A stretch of DNA of 55,321 nucleotides from a virus, in IMG/VR virus record IMGVR_UViG_3300042549_005307, positions 1-55,321 of that record. One strand, written 5' to 3'. Positions 16,956 to 26,206 of this stretch are shown here, piece after piece. Positions within the stretch are counted from its first letter, which is position 1, and each line of letters starts with the position of its first letter. A program made the position numbers and the translations under genes. The notes below the pieces were generated by a model. That model saw only the letters and a program-made list of their open reading frames with translations. It ran no database searches and was not told where the DNA came from.

Positions 16956-18169
16956 TGGAAACAATAGAAATAATACCAGATTTTACATTTTGTATCACCA
17001 GTAAGAATAACTTACGATACTTAAAACACGCAGTTCAATATATTAGAGAGAACTGCTATAACAAAGACCATAAGATATTAGTATTCATAGATGCCGATAA
17101 TGATGGTACGGAAGATTGGTGTAAGGAGAATGGTATAGAGTACCATAAGAACCCACACACCGAATTGTATGGTATTGGTAATGCATACAACTTATTGGTT
17201 GAGAAGGCAACTACGGAGTTCGTAGTGATATACCACGCAGATATGTTAGCTGGTAAAGATATGGATTTAAACCTATATAAGAATTGGCAGAAAGGTATTG
17301 TAGTATCAGCTACCCGAATTGAACCACCATTACACCCATCAGACCCAGCAAAGATAGTTGAGAACTTTGGATTGTGGCCAGAGGAAGATGTAAAGGATGG
17401 GTTTATGAAAGAAAGGTTTAATGATTTTGTAGAACACAATTTAGATAATGATAGAACAACCAAAGGTGTATTCGCACCCTGGCTCATCCATAGAGAAGAT
17501 TTCTTATCCGTAGGTGGGCATGACCCAATTATGAAATCACATAGTGAAGATAGAGATTTGTTTAATCGTTTTTTACTAAATGGTTATGATTTCATCCAAC
17601 CTTGGAATGCATTGGTTTATCATTTAACTTGTAGAGGTGGACAATTTGAACACGCAACTCAAACGGATGATTTGGCAAAGAAGAGTGACGATTGGAATAA
17701 TTTAGCATTTAGACAGACAAGAGAGTTTATCCGTAAATGGGGAACAACACCACTATATGATGAATATCAGTACCCAACAATAATACCAAAATATGATATT
17801 GCGTTGGTGTTGGAAAATGCTAGAGAGGATGTGGTTGGTTATTTAGAACCTTATTTTTCAAATATCTATTGTGATACTGAAATAGCAGTTGATTATTTAG
17901 CAAGTGAATTAAAACTTACAGATATTGATATAACCCAAAAGTTTAAACCATTGGATAGTGTCACATATAATGATATAGTGGTTAAGTGTAATTGTGATGA
18001 TTTATTGGCAAATCAAGAGAGGTTTAAGTTCATAACAATGATGCCAATGGTGATGCAAGATAATAATTCAGTTGGGAAATTCAAATACGATGTCTTTGAT
18101 ATATCGGTAAATAAACTAATAGAGTATCAAAATTCATTGGTTAATGTTAAAACTATATATTTATATTAG
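16955..18169 (+). CDS. Glycosyltransferase family 2-like with extra C-terminal domain
   Basis: 404 residues. The GT-A part covers about 1-250: FTFCITSKNNLRYLKHAVQY, VFIDADNDGTEDW, VVIYHADMLAGKDMD (HAD as the DxD site) and SVGGHDPIMKSHSEDRDLF, the ED acid-base segment. Residues 260-404 form a further alpha/beta domain that I do not recognise. Last gene of the cluster; a TATTTATA box follows before the DUF3008 gene. Confidence 0.88.
   Translation: METIEIIPDFTFCITSKNNLRYLKHAVQYIRENCYNKDHKILVFIDADNDGTEDWCKENGIEYHKNPHTELYGIGNAYNLLVEKATTEFVVIYHADMLAGKDMDLNLYKNWQKGIVVSATRIEPPLHPSDPAKIVENFGLWPEEDVKDGFMKERFNDFVEHNLDNDRTTKGVFAPWLIHREDFLSVGGHDPIMKSHSEDRDLFNRFLLNGYDFIQPWNALVYHLTCRGGQFEHATQTDDLAKKSDDWNNLAFRQTREFIRKWGTTPLYDEYQYPTIIPKYDIALVLENAREDVVGYLEPYFSNIYCDTEIAVDYLASELKLTDIDITQKFKPLDSVTYNDIVVKCNCDDLLANQERFKFITMMPMVMQDNNSVGKFKYDVFDISVNKLIEYQNSLVNVKTIYLY
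18158..18165 (+). promoter_or_regulatory. TATTTATA box before the DUF3008 gene
   Basis: TATTTATA sits 25 bases before the ATG at 18191, inside the end of the preceding glycosyltransferase gene. It marks the start of the block of likely virion-internal proteins. Confidence 0.4.
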
Positions 18170-18190
18170 TAAAACTATATATTAAAAGAT

Positions 18191-19441
18191 ATGCCTGCAC
18201 AGTCAAAAGCACAACAAAGATTTATGGGAATGGTCCACGCTACCCAAAAAGGTGATATGGAAAACCCATCAGACGAAGTAGAAAAAGCAGCTGATTCAAT
18301 GACTGATAAAGCAGCGAAGGATTTCGCATCTACAAAACACAAAGGATTACCTGCACACGTTAAGAAGGAAAACAAAATAGATTTGGAAGATGAAGATTTA
18401 CCATCTGCAGTAGTACCGGGTGTTAGTGTTGAAAATACTATGAAAACATACGATGCAAGTTGTGGTTGTTTTAGAACTGAATCAATAAACGAACTAACTA
18501 ATAACGAAAAGCAAATTAAAACCGGAAATCCTAATAATGTATTTTATGCATTTTATAAAGGGCAATTTGAAGCAGTTTATTGGGCAATGAATCCTAGTTC
18601 TTTAAGTGATATATATTGGGATAAATTCAAAGTAAGAAGACCAGCTGGTTCTAAATTCAAATTAAATCCAGAATTTATAATTGTCCCTAAAAAAGATTAT
18701 GATAAAAATCCAAATCACTACGCAAAATTAAAACCATATGTAGATAAGTTTTGGGATAAATTACAAAACGAATCAGCAGATGTAAATCAAAATGCAGTAA
18801 TGGCATCTATCGAAGATTTACCAAACAATAGAACTCAAAAGAATTTCCCACTACCAACTAACAGAGTCCTTTGGAACGCAACTGGTAAGGTATGTGAAGG
18901 AAGACCTGTTGTTGAACGCATCAAAATGTATGAGAAGAAAGGTGGTGGATGGAGAGAAGGTGTAAAGGGTGATGAGCAAGTATTCAATTCACTTAAAGAA
19001 TTATACTACGAAAGACAATCGGTTAAAGAAATCAAAGAAAGTGTTAGAGCTATTTTAAAAAAAAAAGTTCAAACCGAATCTAAACTAAATGAAGGTATAT
19101 CGGATATTGTAATGAATGGATTACAAATGATTGGTGTGATAGGTGTTGGTTTCTTTTTAAGATTTTTAATTAGATATATGATTGGTGAGTTCTTAAAATC
19201 AACAAAGGATACAACAATGAATGGTATAAAGAGTATCATTCAGGGTGTTAAAAATGCTTGGAGTTCATTAAAGAATATGAGTAGAATAAATCAATTAGAA
19301 AAAGAGTTAGAAAGTGATGCGGATATTAAACACGCAGTATCCCATCCAAGAACAGTAGATTTTGCAAAGGTTTTAAAACAAAAGTTAGATAAAAAAGATT
19401 ACGATTTAATAAGCAAGATAACTAGAAACAATTTTAGATAA
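18191..19441 (+). CDS. DUF3008-containing phage protein with membrane segment
   Basis: 416 residues. The first 60 residues (MPAQSKAQQRFMGMVHATQK, then ADSMTDKAAKDFASTKHKGL) match the DUF3008 signature known from T4-like and other phages. The middle has FYAFYKGQFEAVYWAMNPSS and a basic block. KLNEGISDIV contains an L-x-E site of the type cut by T4-like prohead proteases, and it is followed by a hydrophobic segment (about MIGVIGVGFFLRFLIRYMIG). The tail is helical. Context and the L-x-E site suggest a packaged or processed virion protein; exact role unknown. Confidence 0.8.
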   Translation: MPAQSKAQQRFMGMVHATQKGDMENPSDEVEKAADSMTDKAAKDFASTKHKGLPAHVKKENKIDLEDEDLPSAVVPGVSVENTMKTYDASCGCFRTESINELTNNEKQIKTGNPNNVFYAFYKGQFEAVYWAMNPSSLSDIYWDKFKVRRPAGSKFKLNPEFIIVPKKDYDKNPNHYAKLKPYVDKFWDKLQNESADVNQNAVMASIEDLPNNRTQKNFPLPTNRVLWNATGKVCEGRPVVERIKMYEKKGGGWREGVKGDEQVFNSLKELYYERQSVKEIKESVRAILKKKVQTESKLNEGISDIVMNGLQMIGVIGVGFFLRFLIRYMIGEFLKSTKDTTMNGIKSIIQGVKNAWSSLKNMSRINQLEKELESDADIKHAVSHPRTVDFAKVLKQKLDKKDYDLISKITRNNFR

Positions 19442-19818
19442 TGGAAAATAAAGATTTACAACAATATATAGCAGATACACAACACTTTTCAAATGCATTG
19501 AAGTTTTTTCATTGGCAAACTAAAATCTATGCAAAGCACGTTGCATTAGGTGAAGCATTTGATGCTATAACGGAATTGGTTGATGACTTTACTGAAACGG
19601 CTATGGGTAAGTATGGTAGAGTTGATGTAGCTGGTTTATCTTATGATTTTGTAAATATCAGCGATGCTAATGTAATAACTGCAATTGATGATATGATTGA
19701 AAAAGCAATCAATCTTACAGATGTATTAGATGCAAGAAAGGATACAGACTTATTAAACTTACGCGATGAGTTGATGGGCAAATGTAATAAAACAAAATAC
19801 TTACTAACATTAAAATAA
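19441..19818 (+). CDS. Ferritin-like four-helix phage protein (DUF5856-like)
   Basis: 125 residues, all helical. LKFFHWQTKIYAKHVALGEA is the HWQ helix shared with Dps/ferritin-like proteins, and AFDAITELVDDFTETAMGKY the second helix with acidic residues in metal-ligand positions. I recall this pattern as DUF5856 in phages. It overlaps the previous stop by one base. Iron storage is not proven; most phage members are uncharacterised. Confidence 0.78.
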   Translation: MENKDLQQYIADTQHFSNALKFFHWQTKIYAKHVALGEAFDAITELVDDFTETAMGKYGRVDVAGLSYDFVNISDANVITAIDDMIEKAINLTDVLDARKDTDLLNLRDELMGKCNKTKYLLTLK

Positions 19819-19823
19819 ACTAA

Positions 19824-21935
19824 ATGGCAAATATATCTTCTTCATTTAAGAAAGCATCCGAGCTATACCAAAGGGCATTGCAACAATACCAAGCGAAAGA
19901 GAAAGAGCAACTAGCTATTATCAATCAATTTAAAGTTGGGGATGTAACTATAAAATCTAAATTAAAACCACAACTAATAGCTATACATAAAGAGATGCAA
20001 CATTACCAAGATTTGGTAGATAGAGCAGAAAACGCCTTTGAAAGAGCATTAGTAAGTGAGCCAATTGATTTGGGTGAAGATACAATAGTAAAGAATAAAA
20101 AGACGGGTAATGTATATTCAGTAAAAAAAGCTAATCCAACAATCCATTCAAAACCATCGGCAAGTGATATAGCACAAGCTAAAGCTGATAATGGTGGAGA
20201 TGTAAAAGCAGAACCCAAAGTAGATGGTATGGCAACCGTAAACGGTATTGCATCCACAACTGGTTTAAGAGCACAAGCAGTAGCAGGTTGGGCAGATGAG
20301 AATGGTGTAAACCTATCAAAAGTAGCAGATGATTTGAAATCCAAAAAGTTAAAACCTATGGATTTTATGACTGCGGTAGTTGGTAATCCTGGTAACAAAT
20401 ATGCAAAGGATATAATCTCAAAGTATTCTCAAAAAGCAGAACCAACCAAAGGACCTGAATTAGATGTAGATAAACAATCACACATCAAAGATATTCCACA
20501 AAAGTTCCGTAGTATGGTATCTATGAAGATAGACCAATTAGCAAAAGCAGCAGATGAAGCTAAAGCAAAAGGTGAGAAAGCACCAAACTTTAATCTATGT
20601 GATATTACTATTCCTGGTACTAACTTATATTGTAAAGGAAACAAAGGTATTCCTCGTGAGGAAATGCCACAATTCAAAGGATACGCAAAGCCAGGTTCAA
20701 TCGCGGATAAATTACCAAAAAATAGTGATGGTGAAGTGGATACGGAAGCACAATTCAAAGTTCTATTAAAGAGAAATGGTGTAGCAGTATCAGAACCACA
20801 AGAAGTACCAGCAGACCAATTGAAAGCAACTCAAACTGAATTGGTTGGAGCAAAGGTAGCAGGTATGACAAAGGCATTAGAAACAGAACCTAATCATCCA
20901 AAGATTACTGCACCAATCTATGTATCCAACGATGGGTATGTATTAGATGGACATCACAGATGGGCAGCAGTTACATCGGCGGCAGTGGCAAGTGGTAAAC
21001 CTGCTATGATGAATGTAAGAGTAATTGATATGCCAATTAAAGATTTGGTTAAAATATCAAATGATTTTGCAGACCAAATTGGTATTCAACAAAAGAAAGC
21101 AGATGCAAATGCAGAAGCACCAAAGAAAGAAGTAACCGAAGTAACTACTAACGATTGGCACTACAAAGCAATCATGTCTCTTTGGGATAAAGGTGGTTCA
21201 TTTACCCGTAAGAAGTTAGGAACTCTTATATGTAAAGACCCAAAAGCAAATAGAAGAGATATTGAGGATGAATTAAGAAATTTTGGATATGATGAAGTAA
21301 CCAATGTTACAGATAGATTGAGAATTGAAGGTGTAATCAAAGAAGAAAAAGTTTATATTGATTACCTAAATAAGCAAAAAGGATTTAAGCAAGATAGGAT
21401 TAAATTCAATTCATACGAGGAAGCCGTAAAATGGGCAAGAAAGAATTTTGAAAAATTTAATTCAGATATGATTAAATATGAATCGGTAAACGAAGCATCA
21501 ACGAACCCGGTTGATATTATAAAGGATTTAGATAAAGTAAGACACGATTTAATTAAAAAGGTAGATGTTCTAATTTCTAAAAAGAAGAAACTTTATTCTA
21601 ATGTAGATATTACAACACCAATGAGTGCAGATGAAAAGCAATTAGATAAGGATATACAAAGTATATTTTCACAGATACAAAGCATAATTCAACAGAAGAG
21701 AAAGATAAAGACTGAAAATGTAGTGGTGGAAGATACAGGAACAGAGGCAGATGAAAGTGGAATGGCTAAAGGTCAAACTAAAACAGCAATAGAAGCAGCA
21801 ACAAGCATACAACAAATATTAGATTCAAAAGGAGACAACTTCGATGTTCCAGCGTGGGTTCAATCATATTTAGCATTAGCTAGTGATTATCTACAATCAA
21901 TAAATGAATATTACAAAGGAAATAACGAAAACTGA
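19824..21935 (+). CDS. Large multidomain phage protein with ParB/sulfiredoxin-like domain
   Basis: 703 residues. A coiled-coil N-terminus (about 1-75) is followed by a Lys/Ala-rich linker and a domain with NFNLCDITIPGTNLYCKGNK, then the ParB/Srx signature YVSNDGYVLDGHHRWAAV (about 370-390), whose DGHHR is typical of phage polyvalent proteins. After it come SYEEAVKWARKNFEKF and, at the C-terminus, DVPAWVQSYLALASDYLQSI, a helical motif I associate with virion-internal proteins of T4-like phages. Such proteins may be injected with DNA. Nuclease activity of the ParB/Srx domain is possible but not shown. Confidence 0.78.
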   Translation: MANISSSFKKASELYQRALQQYQAKEKEQLAIINQFKVGDVTIKSKLKPQLIAIHKEMQHYQDLVDRAENAFERALVSEPIDLGEDTIVKNKKTGNVYSVKKANPTIHSKPSASDIAQAKADNGGDVKAEPKVDGMATVNGIASTTGLRAQAVAGWADENGVNLSKVADDLKSKKLKPMDFMTAVVGNPGNKYAKDIISKYSQKAEPTKGPELDVDKQSHIKDIPQKFRSMVSMKIDQLAKAADEAKAKGEKAPNFNLCDITIPGTNLYCKGNKGIPREEMPQFKGYAKPGSIADKLPKNSDGEVDTEAQFKVLLKRNGVAVSEPQEVPADQLKATQTELVGAKVAGMTKALETEPNHPKITAPIYVSNDGYVLDGHHRWAAVTSAAVASGKPAMMNVRVIDMPIKDLVKISNDFADQIGIQQKKADANAEAPKKEVTEVTTNDWHYKAIMSLWDKGGSFTRKKLGTLICKDPKANRRDIEDELRNFGYDEVTNVTDRLRIEGVIKEEKVYIDYLNKQKGFKQDRIKFNSYEEAVKWARKNFEKFNSDMIKYESVNEASTNPVDIIKDLDKVRHDLIKKVDVLISKKKKLYSNVDITTPMSADEKQLDKDIQSIFSQIQSIIQQKRKIKTENVVVEDTGTEADESGMAKGQTKTAIEAATSIQQILDSKGDNFDVPAWVQSYLALASDYLQSINEYYKGNNEN

Positions 21936-21937
21936 TA

Positions 21938-22567
21938 ATGACTAATTTAGAATTGTTTGCAAGTATTGCTACAGCATTTATAATATCCGCAATAGGTCCT
22001 ACTGTTGTTGAGTGGGCAAAGTTAAAGCTTGCCAAACCCGAAGCAATCAATGACCCCGTAAAAGCAGAGCTTGTAAAGAGTTGTATAATAGATAGGGAAA
22101 TAGAAACAATAATGGATACATTGGGTGCTGATAGGGTTTGGATTTCTCAATTCCACAATGGTGGTAAGTTTTTACATTCCTCTAAATCAATACAAAAGTT
22201 TTCTATATTCCACGAAGTAAATGTAAGTGGGGTATCACCGGTAGCACATACATTTAGAAACATACCTGCTTCGTTATATTCAAGAGCGTTTGATGAATTA
22301 CTAAAAAATGGTAGCATATTTATAGCAGATTTTCAAGATGAAACAATAGCAACATTTGGATTGAAGGGTGGTGCAGAAGCAGTAGGTACGAGAGCATCTT
22401 ATACATTTGCTTTGTTTAATTTAGGAACAAATGAGTTTATGGGAACTTTGGGTGTAGATTGGGTAAAGAAACCAAAACAATTGAAACAAGACCAATTAGC
22501 TTATTTATCAGCAGAAGCAAATAGATTATCAGGATATATTTCTAATTTCCTACAAGATGAAAAGTAA
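21938..22567 (+). CDS. Membrane-anchored GAF-like phage protein
   Basis: 209 residues. One N-terminal membrane helix (FASIATAFIISAIGPTVVEW) is followed by a GAF-like alpha/beta domain with ADRVWISQFHNGGKFLHSSK and IQKFSIFHEV, blocks that recur in phage proteins of unknown role. FMGTLGVDWVKKPKQL is the last strand pair. A GAF fold often binds a small ligand, but no residue pattern reveals which. Its end overlaps the RimK-like gene by 11 bases. Confidence 0.72.
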   Translation: MTNLELFASIATAFIISAIGPTVVEWAKLKLAKPEAINDPVKAELVKSCIIDREIETIMDTLGADRVWISQFHNGGKFLHSSKSIQKFSIFHEVNVSGVSPVAHTFRNIPASLYSRAFDELLKNGSIFIADFQDETIATFGLKGGAEAVGTRASYTFALFNLGTNEFMGTLGVDWVKKPKQLKQDQLAYLSAEANRLSGYISNFLQDEK

Positions 22568-24005
22568 CGTATCGAATAATATGAAAAAATCATTAAGTAT
22601 AAAACCATTAGTTTCTGAAATTATTATGAAAGAACAAATGAAGAATAAACATATTCCAACGGTATTGGTATTATCATCAATGATTTCCGATTCCAAAGGA
22701 ACAATTGGTAAATTAAAAAAATCTTGTGAAAAGTTTGGATTACCTTTCTATGCAATACGTTCCAAAAATGCATTTATCGCTACAACACAAAATGAAAAAA
22801 ACTCTTTAACAATTGAAAATTATAATGGAAAAGGTGATGTTTTATTTATAAATCCAAGAAATACTATTTGTTTTGTAAGGGGAAGTGCAATTAAAACGGA
22901 AGTGGGTTCTGCACTTATTCGTATAATGGAAAATTATGGTGTATTTGCCGTAAATGATTATAAGTCTATGCAATTTTGCTCAAATAAACTTGCTTCTATG
23001 ATTGAATTGGAACGAAGAAAAATTCCCATTCCAAAAACTGCATATGTTCCATCAACTGGAAATATTGATACTGCTCTAAATAAGATTGGTGGACAGTTTC
23101 CAGTGGTTATAAAAACAATTACAGGTGCTGAAGGGATTGGTGTTTCAATTGTAGATTCATATCAATCTCTAAAATCAGTTTTACAATCTCTTTGGAAATA
23201 CGATGCGGAAGTTATTATTCAAGAATACTTTGAGGTAAAATTTGATGTTCGTACATTAGTTCTTGATGGTAAAATTATAGCTAGTGCAAAAAGAATACGA
23301 GGTTCTTCTGATTTTAGAACAAATCTGGCACTAGGTAATAGTGGAGAACCACATGAACTTACAGATATTGAAAAAGAAATTGTATTGAAAGCCGCAAAAA
23401 CATCAGGTGCTTTTTATGTAGCTGTTGACCACCTTTTAGTTAATGAACAACCATATGTGTTAGAATTAAATGGTTCTCCTGGTTCATCAAATATCTATAC
23501 TAATTATTATAATTCAGCAGGAGATAGTTCAACTGTAAGTGGGCAAGAATTAATTGATAATGTTGTAGAATACATATCAGATAAATCTAATTGGGAAATA
23601 AGTGTAAATGAAGCGGGTGTGGTAGAGAATGTGAAAATTGAAGGAATACCATATATAGCAAAATTAGATACAGGTAATTCAGGACACTCTTCACTTCATG
23701 CAACTGATATTAAAGTAGAAGAAATTGATGGTATCAAAATGGTTAATTTTGTAGATAATTCAGGACAAAAAATAACTAAACCATTAATATCTATTGTTAA
23801 AGTAAGAACTCATTCAATTTATGAAGCAGATTCCAGACCAGTTATTGAAATGGATGTTAGCTTTAGGGGTTTAGATTTTAAGAGAGTTCAATTTAATTTG
23901 GTAGATAGAAGTAAGAGTACATATCCAATTCTTTTAGGTGCAAGATTTCTAAAAAGAGCTAGAGTTTCTGTAAATCCGAATAAAACATTTGTATTACCCA
24001 ATTAG
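22557..24005 (+). CDS. RimK-like ATP-grasp ligase fused to a retropepsin-like domain
   Basis: 482 residues from the ATG that overlaps the previous stop (an in-frame ATG at 22581 is also possible). The ATP-grasp part has FPVVIKTITGAEGIGVSIVD (phosphate loop), EVIIQEYFEVKFDVRTLVLD and YVLELNGSPGSSNIY with the metal-binding Glu and Asn. RimK enzymes add Glu to ribosomal S6; relatives ligate amino acids to other carriers. From about 365, YIAKLDTGNSGHSSLHATDI has the DTG aspartic-protease motif (Asp371) of the RimB-like COG4067 family, and ILLGARFLKR is its closing strand. Ligase and protease of one modification are thus joined. The target in infected cells is unknown. Confidence 0.88.
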   Translation: MKSNVSNNMKKSLSIKPLVSEIIMKEQMKNKHIPTVLVLSSMISDSKGTIGKLKKSCEKFGLPFYAIRSKNAFIATTQNEKNSLTIENYNGKGDVLFINPRNTICFVRGSAIKTEVGSALIRIMENYGVFAVNDYKSMQFCSNKLASMIELERRKIPIPKTAYVPSTGNIDTALNKIGGQFPVVIKTITGAEGIGVSIVDSYQSLKSVLQSLWKYDAEVIIQEYFEVKFDVRTLVLDGKIIASAKRIRGSSDFRTNLALGNSGEPHELTDIEKEIVLKAAKTSGAFYVAVDHLLVNEQPYVLELNGSPGSSNIYTNYYNSAGDSSTVSGQELIDNVVEYISDKSNWEISVNEAGVVENVKIEGIPYIAKLDTGNSGHSSLHATDIKVEEIDGIKMVNFVDNSGQKITKPLISIVKVRTHSIYEADSRPVIEMDVSFRGLDFKRVQFNLVDRSKSTYPILLGARFLKRARVSVNPNKTFVLPN

Positions 24006-24011
24006 ATTTCT

Positions 24012-24782
24012 ATGACAGAGGTAAGAGGATATTTTCACCCATATAAGAGTTTTGCTACCATAGCAGAATGGGAAAGTATTGCCAAAGAATTTTTATCTTT
24101 ACAAAAGCAAGGATTTGACACTAGAGGTGGTATGATTGATAATAGTCCAGAACTAATTGCATTAGTAAACAAATGGTTTGGATTTCAATTATATGTAGAA
24201 ACACAAAGATTTGAGCAACTTACTCAAAAGATGGTTTTAGATTTTATAGAGGATTTTATAAACCATAGAGTGTGGGGTTTAGCTGATGAGTTTGCAGAGT
24301 ATATAGTAGATATTAAAGATGACAAGTTTTCATTCTTTTATAGTAGAGGTGCAATAGAACCATACATCCTTTTAGATAAGAGATTTACAACAGACACTTA
24401 TGGAACTTCAAGTCAAGTGATAGAAACACTTCATTGGACAGATAAGCAAGGATTAAAGAATATCATAGATGGTATTCAAAACAAATCACAATTTTCTATA
24501 TCAACATTCACTACACAGGCTAAATCATTTTTTAGACCCGAAAGTAATATATTGGTAAAGTTAAAGGGTAATTTAGTAGCAGCCTTTAAAAGCGATGTAA
24601 AATCATTGGTTGTAGATAATGGAGATAGAGCAGCAAACTTATTTCGTTTTTCTTATCCAGATAATGAAAACAACTTATGTACTAATTTAGAAGATTGTAC
24701 TGAAAATAAAACAAGTTTGTGGAATGAAATAATAGTTAAACCAATATCAATAATAGATTACAAAATAGTAAATAAATATTAA
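24012..24782 (+). CDS. Phage protein, possibly ADP-ribosyltransferase-like
   Basis: 256 residues. The C-terminal half has VIETLHWTDKQGLKNIIDGI, then FSISTFTTQAKSFF and TSLWNEIIVKPISI. This order of an H/R-type strand, an S-T-x-T strand and a late Glu is like the R-S-E pattern of ART folds, some of which phages package and inject (as T4 does with Alt). The N-terminal 100 residues are helical and unknown. The match is by layout only and the key Arg is not obvious. It lies between likely virion-internal proteins. Confidence 0.5.
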   Translation: MTEVRGYFHPYKSFATIAEWESIAKEFLSLQKQGFDTRGGMIDNSPELIALVNKWFGFQLYVETQRFEQLTQKMVLDFIEDFINHRVWGLADEFAEYIVDIKDDKFSFFYSRGAIEPYILLDKRFTTDTYGTSSQVIETLHWTDKQGLKNIIDGIQNKSQFSISTFTTQAKSFFRPESNILVKLKGNLVAAFKSDVKSLVVDNGDRAANLFRFSYPDNENNLCTNLEDCTENKTSLWNEIIVKPISIIDYKIVNKY

Positions 24783-24789
24783 GAAAAGA

Positions 24790-24821
24790 TTAGGAAATAC
24801 GGAATAATATACTTATATTTG
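24790..24821 (+). promoter_or_regulatory. Host-type promoter (TTAGG, 20 bp, TATATTTG)
   Basis: TTAGG at 24790-24794 and TATATTTG at 24814-24821, spacer exactly 20 bp, 20 bases before the ATG at 24842. Confidence 0.75.
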
Positions 24822-24841
24822 TAAGTACTAAAAGATATATT

Positions 24842-25615
24842 ATGATAAAGTTAAAGGATTTATTGAATGAAGGAAAGACTGGAAATGATTTTATTGATTT
24901 CCTACTTCTAAAAATTCAACCTACAATTAACGATATTATAACCCTACGAAAGCAAAAAGCTGAAAAAGAGGGTGAAAGATTTAGTGCTTTTGAAGAACAT
25001 CTTACTGAATTAACTTTAAAGTATGATTTACTAAAAGCATTGGGTATCTACACTAAATCAGGTGATAAAATGATTGATGGTAAAGTATCTAATTCTGGCA
25101 AAGGAGCATTAACAATTCATGCAATAATTGATAGAGATGGAGAAAGATTTCATCTTAACACCGATGTAATTTACGCAGGTGGATATAACATTCAAAAACT
25201 ACACTTCCGTTACCTAACCAAAACCAACTTACCAAGAGCATCTTCTAATCCTGAAGCAGATAAACTTAAAGCGGAATTGACTAAATTATCCAAAGGTGAT
25301 GCATTAAAAAAAGAAATTGAGCAATTTGATGGATGGATAAAAAAGAATACAGAGAAAGCAGAACAGAACTCTAAAGTTAATGATAAAGAAATTCTAAAAG
25401 GTGCTTTAATTTATACTTGGGATGATGTTGTTAAAAATGGGGCTGCTAAAAATTATAATAATTCTAAAGAACAATTTGAAAAAGAAAATAAACAGTATTT
25501 AAATAATTTTATTTCCAATTGGAAAAGCATGAACATAAAATCACCATTGGATTATGCTAAAACTCTCAAAGTAGCAAAAGTAAAATTGGAAAAGAAATTA
25601 GATGCATTAGTATGA
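24842..25615 (+). CDS. Likely capsid-targeted internal protein, 257 residues
   Basis: The N-terminus MIKLKDLLNE-G resembles the T4 capsid-targeting peptide (MKTYQEFIAE-A), which ends in an L/I-x-E prohead-protease site. Two later genes start the same way. The rest is helical and Lys-rich, with a short strand-rich centre (ALTIHAIIDRDGERFHLNTD). No catalytic motif. It overlaps the next gene by 4 bases. Packaging is an inference from the leader; the mature function is unknown. Confidence 0.7.
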   Translation: MIKLKDLLNEGKTGNDFIDFLLLKIQPTINDIITLRKQKAEKEGERFSAFEEHLTELTLKYDLLKALGIYTKSGDKMIDGKVSNSGKGALTIHAIIDRDGERFHLNTDVIYAGGYNIQKLHFRYLTKTNLPRASSNPEADKLKAELTKLSKGDALKKEIEQFDGWIKKNTEKAEQNSKVNDKEILKGALIYTWDDVVKNGAAKNYNNSKEQFEKENKQYLNNFISNWKSMNIKSPLDYAKTLKVAKVKLEKKLDALV

Positions 25616-26142
25616 TAAAATTAAAGGATTTATTGGTAGAAAAGAAACTACGAGTATTAGATTTTGATGATACACTTGTCAAAACCAAATCCTTTATATA
25701 CATTACACATAAAGATGGTTCTAAATCTAAACTAACACCCGGTGAGTACGCAGTATATAACGAAAAGCCAGGTGATGAATTTGATTTTGCTGATTTCCAA
25801 AAGGTAAATAAACCAAAGCAAATCCGTCCATTCACAAAGTATCTTAAAAAGGTAATAAATGATGAAGGTATAGATAGAGTAACTATCCTTACTGCTCGTT
25901 CAGCATACGAACCTGTAAAGAAGTATTTAAAAGATATTGGTATGGGTAATGTATATATTGTAACACTTGCATCTAATGACCCACAAAAGAAAGCAGATTG
26001 GATTGAATCACAAATAGAAAAGGGATACGATGATATATTCTTTTTAGATGATTCTAGAAAGAATGTGGAGGCAGTTAAGAAACTACAAAAAAAGTATCCA
26101 GAAATACGATTGGTAGTACAACAAGCAAAAGAAACATTTTAA
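25612..26142 (+). CDS. HAD-superfamily phosphatase with capsid-targeting-like leader
   Basis: 176 residues. After the leader MIKLKDLLVE-K comes VLDFDDTLV (Asp17, Asp19), the HAD motif I. VTILTARSAYEPV gives motif II (Thr), and DIFFLDDSRKN motif IV with two Asp, so the active site looks complete. The closest known layout is the phage and bacterial 3'-phosphatase part of polynucleotide kinase. The small cap insert (about residues 25-70) is Lys-rich. If the leader is cut after Glu10, a phosphatase would be carried in the virion. Substrate unknown. Confidence 0.82.
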   Translation: MIKLKDLLVEKKLRVLDFDDTLVKTKSFIYITHKDGSKSKLTPGEYAVYNEKPGDEFDFADFQKVNKPKQIRPFTKYLKKVINDEGIDRVTILTARSAYEPVKKYLKDIGMGNVYIVTLASNDPQKKADWIESQIEKGYDDIFFLDDSRKNVEAVKKLQKKYPEIRLVVQQAKETF

Positions 26143-26165
26143 AGGGGGAAGATTTCCCCTTTTTT
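26141..26165 (+). terminator. Intrinsic terminator, copy 1 of a terminator-promoter repeat
   Basis: GGGGAA-GAT-TTCCCC followed by six T, directly at the stop codon of the HAD gene. It is part of a 57-bp block (26145-26201) that recurs at 27881-27937 with only two mismatches. Confidence 0.88.
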
Positions 26166-26166
26166 A

Positions 26167-26198
26167 TTTGGTAAAATCCATAAAAAGTAGTATATTTG
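26167..26198 (+). promoter_or_regulatory. Promoter of the methyltransferase gene
   Basis: TTTG at 26167-26170, 20 bp, TATATTTG at 26191-26198. The ATG at 26207 is only 8 bases downstream, so the mRNA has almost no leader. A TTG at 26168 would start inside the promoter and is rejected. Confidence 0.82.
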
Positions 26199-26206
26199 TA
26201 ATTACT

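Noticed and set aside
26168-26206. Upstream in-frame TTG start for the methyltransferase, and similar ones at 27904, 11314, 48914
   Set aside because: All lie inside the -33 to -7 promoter region, so the mRNA would not contain them. The ATG behind the promoter is used instead.
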